In this document: one piece after another, positions 1-8,728 of the stretch
How the letters are laid out: each line of letters starts with the position of its first letter
Numbering within the stretch: the stretch's first letter is position 1
NCBI GenBank assembly: GCA_900102115.1
Contig: FNAW01000001.1
Span: 372,001 to 436,000 of the forward strand
Source of the DNA: Blastococcus fimeti
Lineage (GTDB): Bacteria; Actinomycetota; Actinomycetes; Mycobacteriales; Geodermatophilaceae
Reading direction: 5' to 3'
DNA: 64,000 bases
Position numbers and translations under genes: made by a program
The notes under the pieces: model-generated
The model's input: the letters and a program-made list of their open reading frames with translations, nothing else
Database searches by the model: none
What the model was told of the DNA's origin: nothing

Positions 1-505
1 GCGCCGTCCACGGGTTGGCCGGCCAGACCCAGCCGAGCAGGGCGTGCCCGATGCCGGTCGACAGCGACGGGAGGTCGCGGGCCGAGGGGTAGATGGCGCC
101 CTCGGGGGTGCGGATGGCCGGGCCGAGCGTCGCCGCGCGGGGCCAGCGCGCCGCGGCCTCGAGCAGCTCGTCGACCGCGCCCGGCTCGAAGCGGACGTCG
201 GGGTTGGCCACGATCGCGTACCCGGAGGTGGCGCCGGCCAGCGCGGCGTTCGCGGCGGCGCCGTAGCCGACGTTGCCTCCGGTGCGCAGGAGCGTCACCT
301 CGGGCCGCTGCCGCGCCGCCCGCTCCGGGACGCCGTCGGTGGAGCCGTTGTCCGCCAGGACGACCTCGTAGGGCCGGTCGGTCGCTGCGGCGAGGGAGTC
401 GAGGAACCCCTGGAGCGTCTCGCCCGGCGAGTAGGTCACCACCACCACCCGGAGCGGCGCGTCGACCGGAGCGCTGTCGACCGGAGCGCTGTCCACGGAG
501 GTCAC
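1..505 (-). CDS. GT2 family glycosyltransferase (C-terminus beyond window)
   Basis: About 168 N-terminal residues are visible and the gene runs off the left edge. The start of a GT-A/GT2 fold is clear: VVVVTYSPGETLQGFL, then VLADNGSTDG, then GNVGYGAAANAAL and the donor-binding stretch VANPDVRF. This pattern is typical of rhamnosyl/galactosyl transferases of the WbbL type, which add a sugar from a nucleotide donor to a lipid-linked glycan at the cytoplasmic membrane. The GTG start at 505 overlaps the TGA of the upstream GT4 gene by four bases, so the two are probably translationally coupled. An in-frame SAPVD duplication sits just after the start. The family call is firm; the sugar and acceptor cannot be read. 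Confidence 0.85.
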   Translation of the reverse strand, partial: MTSVDSAPVDSAPVDAPLRVVVVTYSPGETLQGFLDSLAAATDRPYEVVLADNGSTDGVPERAARQRPEVTLLRTGGNVGYGAAANAALAGATSGYAIVANPDVRFEPGAVDELLEAAARWPRAATLGPAIRTPEGAIYPSARDLPSLSTGIGHALLGWVWPANPWTA

Positions 506-1656
506 CCTACGTCGGGCCCGCGGCGCCTCAGGGAGGGTCCCGCCGCGGCGGCGTAGGCGTGCAGGTGCCGTTCCGCGCAGGCCTGCCAGGTGAATCCGGC
601 GGCCCGGGCCACCGCCGCGGCGGACAGCCGGGCACGCTCCTCCGGCGCGGCGAGCAGCTCCCCCAGCCGCTGCCCGATCGACCCGGCGTCGTACCCGCTG
701 TAGGCCACGGCGTCGCCGCCGACCTCGGGCAGCGCGAGCGACCGGGTGGTGAGCACCGGCGCCCCGCAGGCCATCGCCTCGAGCACCGGCAGCCCGAACC
801 CCTCGGCCAGGCTCGGGTAGGCCAGCACCTCCGCGCCGCCCAGGAACCCGGCGAGCAGCTCCAGCGGCAGGTACCCCGGCCGGAGCACCTCCAGCCCGTC
901 CGGCACGCGGGCGAGCACCTCGTCCACCCGCTCGTCCCAGCCGCGGCCGCCGGCGAGCACGAGCGCCGGCGGGTCGGGCAGCCCGGCGACGGCCTGTTGC
1001 CACCCCTCGATCAGCGCGGGCACGTTCTTGCGCGGCTCGATCGTGCCGAGGAAGCCGACGTAGCGGCCGGCGCGCAGCCCGAGGTGCCGGCGGGCCGCGG
1101 CGACCTCCTGCTCCGTCGGCACGTGGAAGCGGGCGGCGTCGACCCCGTGGTGGGCGACCTCCACCTGGCCGTGCACGCCCCGCGTCACCCGGCTCAGCTC
1201 GTCCAGCGTGGCCTGCGAGGGCACCACGCAGCGGGCCGCGCGGCGCAGCGACGCCGTCGTCCAGGCCCGGAAGAAGGTGCGCTTGACCCGCTGGTGCACC
1301 TCGGGGTGGGTGAAGAAGGTGGCGTCGTGCAGCGTGGTCACCACGGGCAGGCCCGCGGCCAGCGGCATCGTGTAGTGCGGGCAGTGCAGGACCTCGGCCC
1401 CCACCTCGCGGGCCACCCGCGGCAGACCGACCTGCTCCCAGGCCAGCCGGGCGGGCCGGCGGGCGATCGCCTCCGGCGCGGGGACGACGCGGGCGCCGGG
1501 CAGCAGCTCCCGGTAGTACGCCTCGTCGCGGTGCTGGCAGACGACGGCGAGGTCGGTGCCCAGCTCGGCCAGCGCGGGCAGCAGCTGGTCCACGTACCGC
1601 CCCACGCCGCCCCGGTCCTCGGGTACCGCCGTGGCGTCGACCAGCACGCGGGGCAT
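502..1656 (-). CDS. GT4 family glycosyltransferase (GT-B)
   Basis: A 384-residue GT-B enzyme. The N-terminal acceptor domain begins MPRVLVDATAVPEDRGGVGRYV, with the glycine-rich loop seen in polysaccharide GT4 enzymes. The C-terminal donor domain has GTIEPRKN, then SLAEGFGLPVLEAMACG, which is the EX7E-type retaining-transferase signature. It probably transfers mannose or a related sugar from a nucleotide donor during surface-glycan assembly on the inner face of the membrane. Its stop overlaps the start of the GT2 gene (GTGA). A TAGGCT hexamer ends six bases before the ATG, so the mRNA may be leaderless. Specificity is unknown. Confidence 0.87.
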   Translation of the reverse strand: MPRVLVDATAVPEDRGGVGRYVDQLLPALAELGTDLAVVCQHRDEAYYRELLPGARVVPAPEAIARRPARLAWEQVGLPRVAREVGAEVLHCPHYTMPLAAGLPVVTTLHDATFFTHPEVHQRVKRTFFRAWTTASLRRAARCVVPSQATLDELSRVTRGVHGQVEVAHHGVDAARFHVPTEQEVAAARRHLGLRAGRYVGFLGTIEPRKNVPALIEGWQQAVAGLPDPPALVLAGGRGWDERVDEVLARVPDGLEVLRPGYLPLELLAGFLGGAEVLAYPSLAEGFGLPVLEAMACGAPVLTTRSLALPEVGGDAVAYSGYDAGSIGQRLGELLAAPEERARLSAAAVARAAGFTWQACAERHLHAYAAAAGPSLRRRGPDVG

Positions 1657-1668
1657 GGACCGAGCCTA
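1657..1668 (-). promoter_or_regulatory. Candidate leaderless -10 element for the GT4 gene
   Basis: On the minus strand TAGGCT (1668-1663) is followed by six bases and then the ATG at 1656. That places a +1 at or within a base or two of the start codon. No clear -35 is seen, which is usual in actinobacteria. Confidence 0.45.
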
Positions 1669-1793
1669 GCCCGGCGCGCCTGCCCGCCCGTGGCGCCGGA
1701 GGCGCACCGACCGCTGTGCCACGATGGGGGTGCCCGGCCTCCGGCCCCCTTCCGTGCGAGCTGCCGCGGCCGCGCCCAGTCGAAGGACATCCC

Positions 1794-3116
1794 ATGCTGC
1801 CCCAGTCCACCGGTGACGGTGTCTCGACGACCGCCCTCGAGGACGCCGCCGCCCCTGCCGTCGGCACGCCCGCGTCCGGCGACGCGGCCACGACGAGGAA
1901 GGGCCGGCTGGAGTTCCTCGATGCGCTGCGCGGCATCGCTGCGCTGGTGGTGGCCGTGCAGCACCTCGGGGAGACCCAGTGGGTCGGCCTGCTGGGCTGG
2001 TCGCACCACTGGTTCCGGCTGGGCGAGTTCGGCGTCCTGGTCTTCTTCCTCTGCAGCGGGTTCATCATCCCGGCGTCGATGGAGCGCCGGAACGACCTCG
2101 TCGAGTTCTGGATCGGCCGGTTCTTCCGGCTGTGGCCGCTCTACCTCGCCGTCCTCGCGGTGGTCATCGGCGCGTGGGCGGTCTCGGACCGGCTGACCGC
2201 GCCGGGCGGCTTCCGCGTCGTCGAGGACTCGCTGCTGAACACCACCATGCTGCAGGTCTTCACCACCCGGCCCCTGGTCATCGGGGCCTCGTGGACGCTG
2301 GGGTACGAGCTCGTCTTCTACCTGCTGGTCTCCGTGCTCTTCCTGCTCAACGTGCACCGGAGCTCGGCCGCCACGGCGGTGCTGCTGCTGGTCTCGGCCC
2401 TCGCGCTCGGCGGCACGACCACCGCCTTCATGATCCAGCAGCGGCCGGACCACTGGTGGGCCTTCCCGGTCGCCGGTCTCCTGCTGCTCCTGGTGGTCGC
2501 CGGGCGCGTGCCCGGCCTCGCCCCGCGCGTGGCCGTGCTGGCCATGGGGGGCGTGGTGGTCGTCGCCCTGGCCAACCGCCCGCACCCGATGTACTTCTCG
2601 CTGCTCCTGCTCGGGTCGATGTTCGTCGGCACCGTGCTCTACCGCTGGACGGCGGGGCAGCTGAGCGGCCGGACCGCGGCAGCGGTGTACGCCCTCGGCG
2701 TCGTCGTCATCGTCCTGTGCCAGTACACCTGGCACGTCGGCTACCTCGAGCCGATCAGCGGGGAGACCCCCAGCTGGCTGACCCAGACCGCGACGTTCCT
2801 CGGCGCGTACGCCGTGTTCGGTGCCGCACTGATGCTGCGCCGGTTCCGCTGGCCCCGTCCGCTGGTCTACCTCGGCACCATCAGCTACTCGGTCTACCTC
2901 CTGCATGCGCTGGTCCTGCTGCTCGTCCTCCCGCGCGTGCCCGGCGGCGCCTGGGCGAACTTCGCGCTGCTGATGGCGATCACCGTCGCCGGGGCGGCCC
3001 TCACCTACCGGTTCATCGAGCGGCCGGGCATCGCGCTGGGCCGCCGGGTCATCGCCGCCCGGCGGGCCCGCCTCGCGGCGCGGCCCGTCGCGGCGGGCGC
3101 CGTCCGGCCGGACTAG
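1794..3116 (+). CDS. Acyltransferase 3 family membrane O-acyltransferase
   Basis: A 440-residue polytopic protein of the OafA/NodX acyltransferase-3 family, which moves acetyl or other acyl groups from the cytoplasmic side onto exported sugars. After a polar N-terminus it has [15 protein letters not shown] with its following H, the [14 protein letters not shown] segment and about ten hydrophobic helices, ending in a basic tail. An upstream in-frame ATG exists, but the ATG at 1794 is preferred because AAGGA lies six bases ahead and the family homology begins soon after. The last codons and stop lie inside the left copy of a direct repeat that bounds an insertion. Before that insertion the gene would have met the convergent GT4 gene (5408-6511) tail to tail. 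The substrate is unknown; neighbours suggest a surface polysaccharide. Confidence 0.85.
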   Translation: MLPQSTGDGVSTTALEDAAAPAVGTPASGDAATTRKGRLEFLDALRGIAALVVAVQHLGETQWVGLLGWSHHWFRLGEFGVLVFFLCSGFIIPASMERRNDLVEFWIGRFFRLWPLYLAVLAVVIGAWAVSDRLTAPGGFRVVEDSLLNTTMLQVFTTRPLVIGASWTLGYELVFYLLVSVLFLLNVHRSSAATAVLLLVSALALGGTTTAFMIQQRPDHWWAFPVAGLLLLLVVAGRVPGLAPRVAVLAMGGVVVVALANRPHPMYFSLLLLGSMFVGTVLYRWTAGQLSGRTAAAVYALGVVVIVLCQYTWHVGYLEPISGETPSWLTQTATFLGAYAVFGAALMLRRFRWPRPLVYLGTISYSVYLLHALVLLLVLPRVPGGAWANFALLMAITVAGAALTYRFIERPGIALGRRVIAARRARLAARPVAAGAVRPD

Positions 3117-3117
3117 G
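3091..3117 (+). repeat. Left copy of 27-bp imperfect direct repeat bounding the RHS island
   Basis: It matches 5386-5412 at 25 of 27 positions. Eight identical bases come first, then two mismatches, then the identical 17-bp core cgtccggccggactagg. This copy encodes the last residues and TAG of the acyltransferase. Confidence 0.8.
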
Positions 3118-3126
3118 TGTACTGAC

Positions 3127-3607
3127 CACGGACGTTGGTGACGGCGAATGGCGTGGACGTTGGCCGCGTAGCCGCCGGCCGAGCAGACGAAGGTGTCCTC
3201 GTTGATCGCAGCCGGTGCAGGAACCCCTCGCTCCGGGAGCCGCCCATCGCACCCGACATCGCCGAGACGATCACGTACTCCAGGCCCAGCCGGTCGAAGA
3301 TCCGGATGTAGGCGTCCCGGTGCAGGGCGTAGCTCTTGTCCAGGCCGGCGTCGTCGATGTCGAAGGAGTAGCTGTCCTTCATCGTGAACTCGCGGCCGCG
3401 GAACAGCCCGGCGCGGGGACGCGCCTCGTCCCGGAACTTGGTCTGGATCTGGTACAGCGAGACCGGCAGGTCCTTGTAGGAGCCGGAGAGGTCCTTCACC
3501 AGGAGCGTGAACATTGCCTCGTGGGTGGGGCCGAGCAGGAAGTCGTTCCCGCGGCGGTCCTGCAGGCGGAAGAGGTTAGGGCCGTACTCGGTCCAGCGAC
3601 CTACATC
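3127..3607 (-). pseudogene. proS: Prolyl-tRNA synthetase internal fragment
   Basis: Reading right to left, the fragment encodes [16 protein letters not shown], then the [18 protein letters not shown] region, and [16 protein letters not shown] with MKDSYSFD, the class II motif 2 block of bacterial ProS. It continues to [13 protein letters not shown] frame change near 3215-3225 follows, after which the usual [14 protein letters not shown] sequence continues in another frame. The catalytic N-terminus, the insertion domain, the rest of motif 3 and the anticodon domain are all absent, so it cannot be a working synthetase. A complete proS must exist elsewhere. It lies downstream of the putative immunity gene within the island and was probably carried in or captured with it. 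Confidence 0.85.
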
Positions 3608-3694
3608 AAGGCCTCGCCCGACTGCTTCCGACGCAAGTTCTAAGAGTCCACCGAGTGACGCTTCTGAACCGCATCGACGCGAGAATGGGTGCCC

Positions 3695-3946
3695 TTAAAG
3701 GATGTCCAGCTCTCGCCAGTCGACCCAGATCGGCTCACTGTCATCGAATGGATTGACCTTCGCCATCGCGCCGCGGATCTCGGTAACAGTGCCGTAGACT
3801 TTAGTTCCGTCCTTTACGAAGGTTACATCGTCGAATATTTCCAAGTCGACCTCCCGCTCAGCAAGTCCGTCATCAGGACGTCCATCACCAGTCAAGCGTC
3901 GTCCGAGAAGCGCGCGCCACTTCGGGATCAGAGGCCATTTTTCCAT
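3695..3946 (-). CDS. Small protein, probable immunity partner of the RHS toxin-like domain
   Basis: An 83-residue protein of no family I recognise. The start is basic and tryptophan-containing (MEKWPLIPKWRALLGRRL). The rest reads as a small beta-rich domain (FDDVTFVKDGTKVYGTVTEI) followed by an acidic WVDWRELDIL end, compatible with an SH3-like barrel. Its ATG overlaps the end of the RHS gene by 19 nt, the tight toxin-then-immunity order of polymorphic toxin systems. Base composition is markedly AT-richer than the flanks and codon use is atypical. The immunity role is inferred from position, size and composition only. Confidence 0.6.
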   Translation of the reverse strand: MEKWPLIPKWRALLGRRLTGDGRPDDGLAEREVDLEIFDDVTFVKDGTKVYGTVTEIRGAMAKVNPFDDSEPIWVDWRELDIL

Positions 3947-5346
3947 GCGGTAACTATACCAACCCTGCCAGACCCGCCGGGCGCCTCGCGGTCATCGACA
4001 ATGACCGTCACAGTATAGGGCTTTCCGCAGCCACAGGACTGCGTATTAGTCCAAGTATAGATGCTCTTGTATCCTGAATTGTGCCGGGTCCGAGTCCCAT
4101 ACATAATGGCGCGGCCTACATCATTCTTCATGCCAATATAGGTTGCCCACTTATTTTGGCCAGGTCCACCGCCCCGAAGGCTCATGTGCGAGTCTGCCAT
4201 GTGGCGAGCCCCAAACTTGCCGTACTGGACCCCACCCTCCTTATAGCGCACCCTTGAGCCGTACCGAAGAGGAATCATCCGTCCCCCTGAATCAGTCCAT
4301 GTCGTGTCCTTTTTCCAAAGTCCACAGGACTTGAACGGGTTACCCCACGTTCCACATCGCCCATCGATGTCGAACGCACCGATGGGGTCTTCGGGATAGA
4401 CGTAGGGGTTTGCGTTACCGCCAGGAATCGGGTCAACCGAGAGGAAGCGGCCGAGGGTGGGTGCGTACAACCGGACGCCCATGAGGGTGAGGCCGCCGAG
4501 TGTGCTGGCGTCGCGCTGGTGGGTGCCGAGCCAGCCGTAGCGAGATTGGGTAGTGCCGGCCGCGGGTGCGGCGCGCGGGAGGCCGTATTCGGTGGTCTCG
4601 ATGGTCGTGAGGTCGTTGGGCGACGTCGCGGTGAGGGGGACGTTGGCGGCGATGTCGCCGTGCAGGTTGGCGAGCTGCAGAGTGACCGCAGCTCCTTGAG
4701 TGCCGCTGTTGGCGACGGTGGCCACCAGGCCGCCGAAGGAGAGCACGTTGCGGGTGTAGCTGTTGTCGGACTCCTTGACGACGTCGGGTTTGTCGTCGTC
4801 CCCGGTGTAGTAGCTGGTCGTCTTCCGGCTGATCCCAGGCGTGGCGGCGTCGGTGTCTGTTCGCACCGTCCGCCGGGCGGTGGCGTCGAGCCCGAACGTG
4901 GTGGTCTTTCCGGCCTGGGTCATGGAGGAGACCAGGTCGTCGACGTAGTAGTCGATCGCCACGTCCCCTCCTGCGCCGATGGTGTCGACCGAGGGCAGGG
5001 TCCGCGTGCGCCCCAGGGCGTCGTAGCGAAGCGCGCCACGCGCCCCGATCGCCTGGAGGCGGTCGGCGGTGTCGTAGCCGTAGGCGTCGCCGGCCGGCAC
5101 GGTGGCCGGGCAGGTGCCCGCCGGCGCACCGGCACTGGCGGTCTGAGTGAGCGCGACCCGGTTGGAGTTGACGTCGAACCCGTAGCTGCGGGTGCACGCG
5201 GCACCGGTGGGCGCCCCGGTCGCCCCGAGGGCTCGATCGGTCGCCGTCGTCAGCCGACCCAGGTTGTCGTAGCCGTACCGGGTGGACCGCGGTGTGCCGG
5301 TGACGGCCACGGTGCGGTAGGTGTCGACCTGGTCGAAGGGTGTCAT
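3928..5346 (-). CDS. 5'-truncated RHS/YD-repeat protein with C-terminal toxin-like domain
   Basis: The frame is open from the right repeat boundary; the first usable ATG (5346) gives 472 residues. YD repeats are clear: RYGYDNLGRLTTATDRA, DAYGYDTADRLQAIG, ALRYDALGRTRTL. The RHS core closes with LGRFLSVDPIPGGNANPYVY and EDPIGAFDIDG near residue 329. The next ~143 residues are a divergent C-terminal domain (KFGARHMADSHMSLRGG, TRTRHNSGYKS, CGCGKPYTVTVIVDD), where RHS proteins carry their cargo toxin. The domain is not recognised; the late beta-strand pair and several His/Arg residues would suit a small nuclease. No signal peptide, N-terminal carrier domain or beta-propeller is left, so this looks like a displaced orphan module. 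GC falls inside the toxin part. Confidence 0.8.
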   Translation of the reverse strand: MTPFDQVDTYRTVAVTGTPRSTRYGYDNLGRLTTATDRALGATGAPTGAACTRSYGFDVNSNRVALTQTASAGAPAGTCPATVPAGDAYGYDTADRLQAIGARGALRYDALGRTRTLPSVDTIGAGGDVAIDYYVDDLVSSMTQAGKTTTFGLDATARRTVRTDTDAATPGISRKTTSYYTGDDDKPDVVKESDNSYTRNVLSFGGLVATVANSGTQGAAVTLQLANLHGDIAANVPLTATSPNDLTTIETTEYGLPRAAPAAGTTQSRYGWLGTHQRDASTLGGLTLMGVRLYAPTLGRFLSVDPIPGGNANPYVYPEDPIGAFDIDGRCGTWGNPFKSCGLWKKDTTWTDSGGRMIPLRYGSRVRYKEGGVQYGKFGARHMADSHMSLRGGGPGQNKWATYIGMKNDVGRAIMYGTRTRHNSGYKSIYTWTNTQSCGCGKPYTVTVIVDDREAPGGSGRVGIVTAWKNGL

Positions 5347-5385
5347 GGTGGCCGAGGACCGCAACCATTCGCTGGTTGAGCCGTT

Positions 5386-5412
5386 CGGCGGGCAGCGTCC
5401 GGCCGGACTAGG
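5386..5412 (+). repeat. Right copy of 27-bp imperfect direct repeat bounding the RHS island
   Basis: It is the partner of 3091-3117 and contains the same 17-bp core. Its cta (5408-5410), read on the minus strand, is the TAG stop of the neighbouring GT4 gene. Confidence 0.8.
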
Positions 5413-6511
5413 ACCGCAGCTCGCGGTAGAGCTCCCACAGCCGGCCGGCCGCGCCGGTCCAGGAGAACTCCGCGGCCCGGGCCCGGCCCCTGCGCACCAG
5501 GTCGCGGCGCAGGTCCTCCTCGCCCACCACCCGCGCCAGCACGGCGGCCAGCGCGGCGGCGTCGCCGACCGGTGCCACCGCGGTCGCGCCGCCACCGACC
5601 TCCACGAGCGCCGGGTCGTCGGAGGTGACCACCGGCACGCCCGCGGCCATGCCCTCCAGCGCGGGCAGCCCGAAGCCCTCCGCCCGGCTCGGCACGACCA
5701 CCGCCGCGGCCCCGTGCAGCAGGGCGGCCAGGTCCGCATCGGGGATCCGGCCGAGCGCGCGGACCCGGCCGGCCGGCAGGCCCGCCGCGGCCGCCAGGCC
5801 CGCGAGGTCGACGTCGCCCCACCCGGGCTGACCGGCCACCAGCAGCGGGAGGTCGGGGGCACCCGGTCGCCCGAGCGCGGCCACCAGGACGTCGAGCCCC
5901 TTGCGCGGCTCGAGGGTCGCCGTCGTCATCAGGTAGCCGCCCGGGACGGCGCCGAGCGCGGCCAGCCGCCCGGCTGCGTCGGCCGGCAGCGCGAGCCGAC
6001 CGGAGACGCCCTCCCCCACCACGACCACGGGGCAGCGCAGGTCGAGGTGCTCCGCCAGCGCGCGGGCGACCGCCTCCGTGGGGACGACGACCGCGGCCGC
6101 GGACCGCGCCGCCCGCTCGCCCATGTGGCGGTGCCAGTGCACGCCGCGGGGGGTCAGGGTCTCCGGATGGGTCCACGGCACGGCGTCGTGCACGGTCACG
6201 ACCACCGGCAGCCGGCTCCCCAGCGGGGCGAGCAGCGTGGGTGCGTGCAGCAGGTCGACCTGCCGGGGCTGCGGGCGCGCGGACCGCTCCCAGGCCGCGA
6301 CCAGCACCCGGCGTGGCAGCAGGAGCCGCGCGGGCCCGGCGGCTCCGGGAACGCGGGCGGGCGCGGGATCCCGGTGCCAGGCCGTCCAGCCAGCGACCGA
6401 GTCGCCGGGGCCGGCGGTGGCCGCCAGGGCCTCGGCCACCTCGGCGGCGTACCGGCCGGTCCCGCCCGGCACGGGGGCCAGCAGCTGCTCGACGACCACT
6501 CCGACGCGCAC
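5408..6511 (-). CDS. GT4 family glycosyltransferase (GT-B)
   Basis: A 367-residue retaining glycosyltransferase. The N-terminal half has MRVGVVVEQLLAPVPGGTGRYA and TVHDAVPWTHPE. The donor half has TATLEPRKGLDVLVAA and PSRAEGFGLPALEGMAAG, the conserved nucleotide-sugar site. It resembles mannosyltransferases of exopolysaccharide loci. The GTG at 6511 fits a leaderless transcript, with TAGGGT ending six bases upstream. The gene is divergent from the next GT4 gene across only 31 bp, so both promoters share that space. Its stop lies inside the right direct repeat of the RHS island. The sugar is unknown. Confidence 0.87.
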   Translation of the reverse strand: MRVGVVVEQLLAPVPGGTGRYAAEVAEALAATAGPGDSVAGWTAWHRDPAPARVPGAAGPARLLLPRRVLVAAWERSARPQPRQVDLLHAPTLLAPLGSRLPVVVTVHDAVPWTHPETLTPRGVHWHRHMGERAARSAAAVVVPTEAVARALAEHLDLRCPVVVVGEGVSGRLALPADAAGRLAALGAVPGGYLMTTATLEPRKGLDVLVAALGRPGAPDLPLLVAGQPGWGDVDLAGLAAAAGLPAGRVRALGRIPDADLAALLHGAAAVVVPSRAEGFGLPALEGMAAGVPVVTSDDPALVEVGGGATAVAPVGDAAALAAVLARVVGEEDLRRDLVRRGRARAAEFSWTGAAGRLWELYRELRS

Positions 6512-6523
6512 CCCCCGACCCTA
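6512..6523 (-). promoter_or_regulatory. Candidate leaderless -10 element for the minus-strand GT4 gene
   Basis: TAGGGT (6523-6518, minus strand) is followed by CGGGGG and the GTG start. On the plus strand GACGAT (6531-6536) has the same 6-base spacing to the GTG at 6543, so the short divergent gap may hold two leaderless promoters. Confidence 0.45.
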
Positions 6524-6542
6524 GGTGCGGGACGATGCGGCG

Positions 6543-7649
6543 GTGCGCATAGGACTGGACGCCACCCCGCTGCTCGGCCCCCGCACCGGCGTCGGCCGGT
6601 ACACCGGAGAACTCGTGCGCGAGCTGGCCGCGACGGGCCGGGACGAGGTGGTCGCGACCGCCTTCACCTTCCGCGGCACCGACCGGCTCCGGGACGCCGT
6701 CCCCGCGTCGGTGCGGGTGCGGGCCCGCCGGATGCCCGCCCGCCTGCTGCGCGAGGTGTGGCGGCGGACCGAGCTCCCGCCGGTCTCCTGGTCCGCGGGC
6801 CGGGTCGACCTCTTCCACGGCACCAACTTCGTGCTGCCGCCGGTCGGCCGGGCGGCCGGGGTGGTGACGGTGCACGACCTCTCCTTCCTGCGGACGCGGA
6901 ACGCGGTGGACGCCGCCTCGCGGGCCTACCGGGAGCTCGTGCCCCGCAGCATCGAGCGCGCCGCGGTGGTGCTCACCCCCAGCCAGGCGGTCGCCGACGA
7001 GGTCACGGCCGAGTACGGCACCGATCCGGCCCGCGTCCTGGCCACCCCGCTCGGCGTCGCTCCCCACTGGCTGCGCGCCGAGCGCCCGGAGGCCGCGTGG
7101 CTGGCCGCCCGGGAGCTGCCCGGGGACTACGTCGTCGCCGTCGGCACGCTCGAGCCGCGTAAGGGGCTGCAGACCCTCGTCGACGCCTTCGCCCGCCTGC
7201 TCGCCGGCGATCCGGCAGCGCCCGACCTGGTCCTCGTCGGGCCCCAGGGGTGGGGCACCGCGCTGGACCTGAGCCGGCTCCCCGCCGACCGGGTCCACCT
7301 GACCGGCTTCCTGGGCGACGACGAGCTCCGCCAGGTGGTCGCCGGCAGCCGGGGTCTGGCGTTCCCCTCGCTCTACGAGGGGTTCGGCCTCCCGCCGCTG
7401 GAGGCGCTGGCCTGCGGCCGGCCGGTCGTGGTGAGCGACCTCCCGGTGATGCACGAGGTGCTGGGCGAGCACGGCCGCTTCGTGCCGGTCGGGGACGTCG
7501 ACGCGCTCGCCGACGCGATCGGGAGGCTGCCCCGCGACCGGGACGAGCCGGCGGAGGCCGCCCGCCGCCGCCACGCGGCGGCGTTCACGTGGACGCGGTG
7601 CGCCGAGCGCACCCGCGCCGCCTACGCGCTGGCTCTTCCGGCAGGGTGA
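6543..7649 (+). CDS. GT4 family glycosyltransferase (GT-B)
   Basis: A 368-residue GT-B enzyme. From the GTG at 6543 it begins VRIGLDATPLLGPRTGVGRY, the conserved N-terminal strand and loop; an in-frame GTG at 6525 adds only six non-conserved residues. Further features are FHGTNFVLPP, TVHDLSFLRT, GTLEPRKGLQTLVDA and SLYEGFGLPPLEALACG with its EX7E pair. It is probably a mannosyl or rhamnosyl transferase using the GDP-sugars made by the gmd genes just downstream. A short hairpin follows the stop codon. Acceptor and linkage cannot be read. Confidence 0.87.
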   Translation: MRIGLDATPLLGPRTGVGRYTGELVRELAATGRDEVVATAFTFRGTDRLRDAVPASVRVRARRMPARLLREVWRRTELPPVSWSAGRVDLFHGTNFVLPPVGRAAGVVTVHDLSFLRTRNAVDAASRAYRELVPRSIERAAVVLTPSQAVADEVTAEYGTDPARVLATPLGVAPHWLRAERPEAAWLAARELPGDYVVAVGTLEPRKGLQTLVDAFARLLAGDPAAPDLVLVGPQGWGTALDLSRLPADRVHLTGFLGDDELRQVVAGSRGLAFPSLYEGFGLPPLEALACGRPVVVSDLPVMHEVLGEHGRFVPVGDVDALADAIGRLPRDRDEPAEAARRRHAAAFTWTRCAERTRAAYALALPAG

Positions 7650-7662
7650 GGAACCGCCCCGA

Positions 7663-7679
7663 TCGCCGGACACCGGCGA
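7663..7679 (+). terminator. Short hairpin after GT4 gene
   Basis: TCGCCGG-ACA-CCGGCGA forms a perfect 7-bp stem without a T-run, 14 bases after the stop. It is a possible weak terminator before the gmd promoter. Confidence 0.4.
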
Positions 7680-7689
7680 CCGGCCTGGC

Positions 7690-7695
7690 TAACCT
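7690..7695 (+). promoter_or_regulatory. Candidate -10 element for the gmd pair
   Basis: TAACCT lies about 50 bases before the gmd ATG. The leader would contain GAGGGA, a reasonable ribosome binding site. No convincing -35 is visible. Confidence 0.35.
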
Positions 7696-7746
7696 CTGCG
7701 TGCTGCGGCTTCCCGCCGCAGGGCGACCACGCGACGAGGGACACAC

Positions 7747-8727
<981 letters not shown>

Positions 8728-8728
8728 G

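Larger units (their letters stand above)
3091..5412. other. Lower-GC insertion carrying proS remnant and RHS toxin/immunity module
   Basis: A roughly 2.3-kb segment separates two convergent glycan genes and is bounded by 27-bp direct repeats (3091-3117 and 5386-5412; period 2295 bp). All three gene remnants inside read on the minus strand: truncated RHS, putative immunity gene, proS fragment. Base composition drops sharply, most clearly at 3.65-4.45 kb, with AT-rich runs seen nowhere else in the window. If one repeat and the interior are removed, the acyltransferase TAG and the GT4 stop (read from the other strand) overlap in a single ctag. That is the expected ancestral convergent junction. 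No transposase or integrase is present, so the mechanism is not shown; illegitimate recombination, or loss of the mobilising genes, is possible. Confidence 0.75.

Noticed and set aside
1716..1793. Longer N-terminus for the first acyltransferase
   Set aside because: The extra 26 residues are Pro/Gly-rich without conservation, and the ATG at 1794 has a proper ribosome binding site.
4433..5368. Second minus-strand frame across the RHS region
   Set aside because: It overlaps the RHS frame with Arg/His/Pro-rich nonsense and has no ribosome binding site.
4519..5379. Plus-strand open frame opposite the RHS gene
   Set aside because: The minus strand has unmistakable YD repeats; the plus frame is repetitive Gly/Val/Arg without domain features.
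3091..5412. Integrative element with its own recombinase
   Set aside because: No integrase, transposase, terminal inverted repeats or tRNA target is present, so it is only called an insertion with direct repeats.
3928..5862. RHS gene extended to 5862 as one 644-residue protein
   Set aside because: Beyond the direct repeat (5386) the frame runs out of frame through the native GT4 gene, so the extension is accidental.
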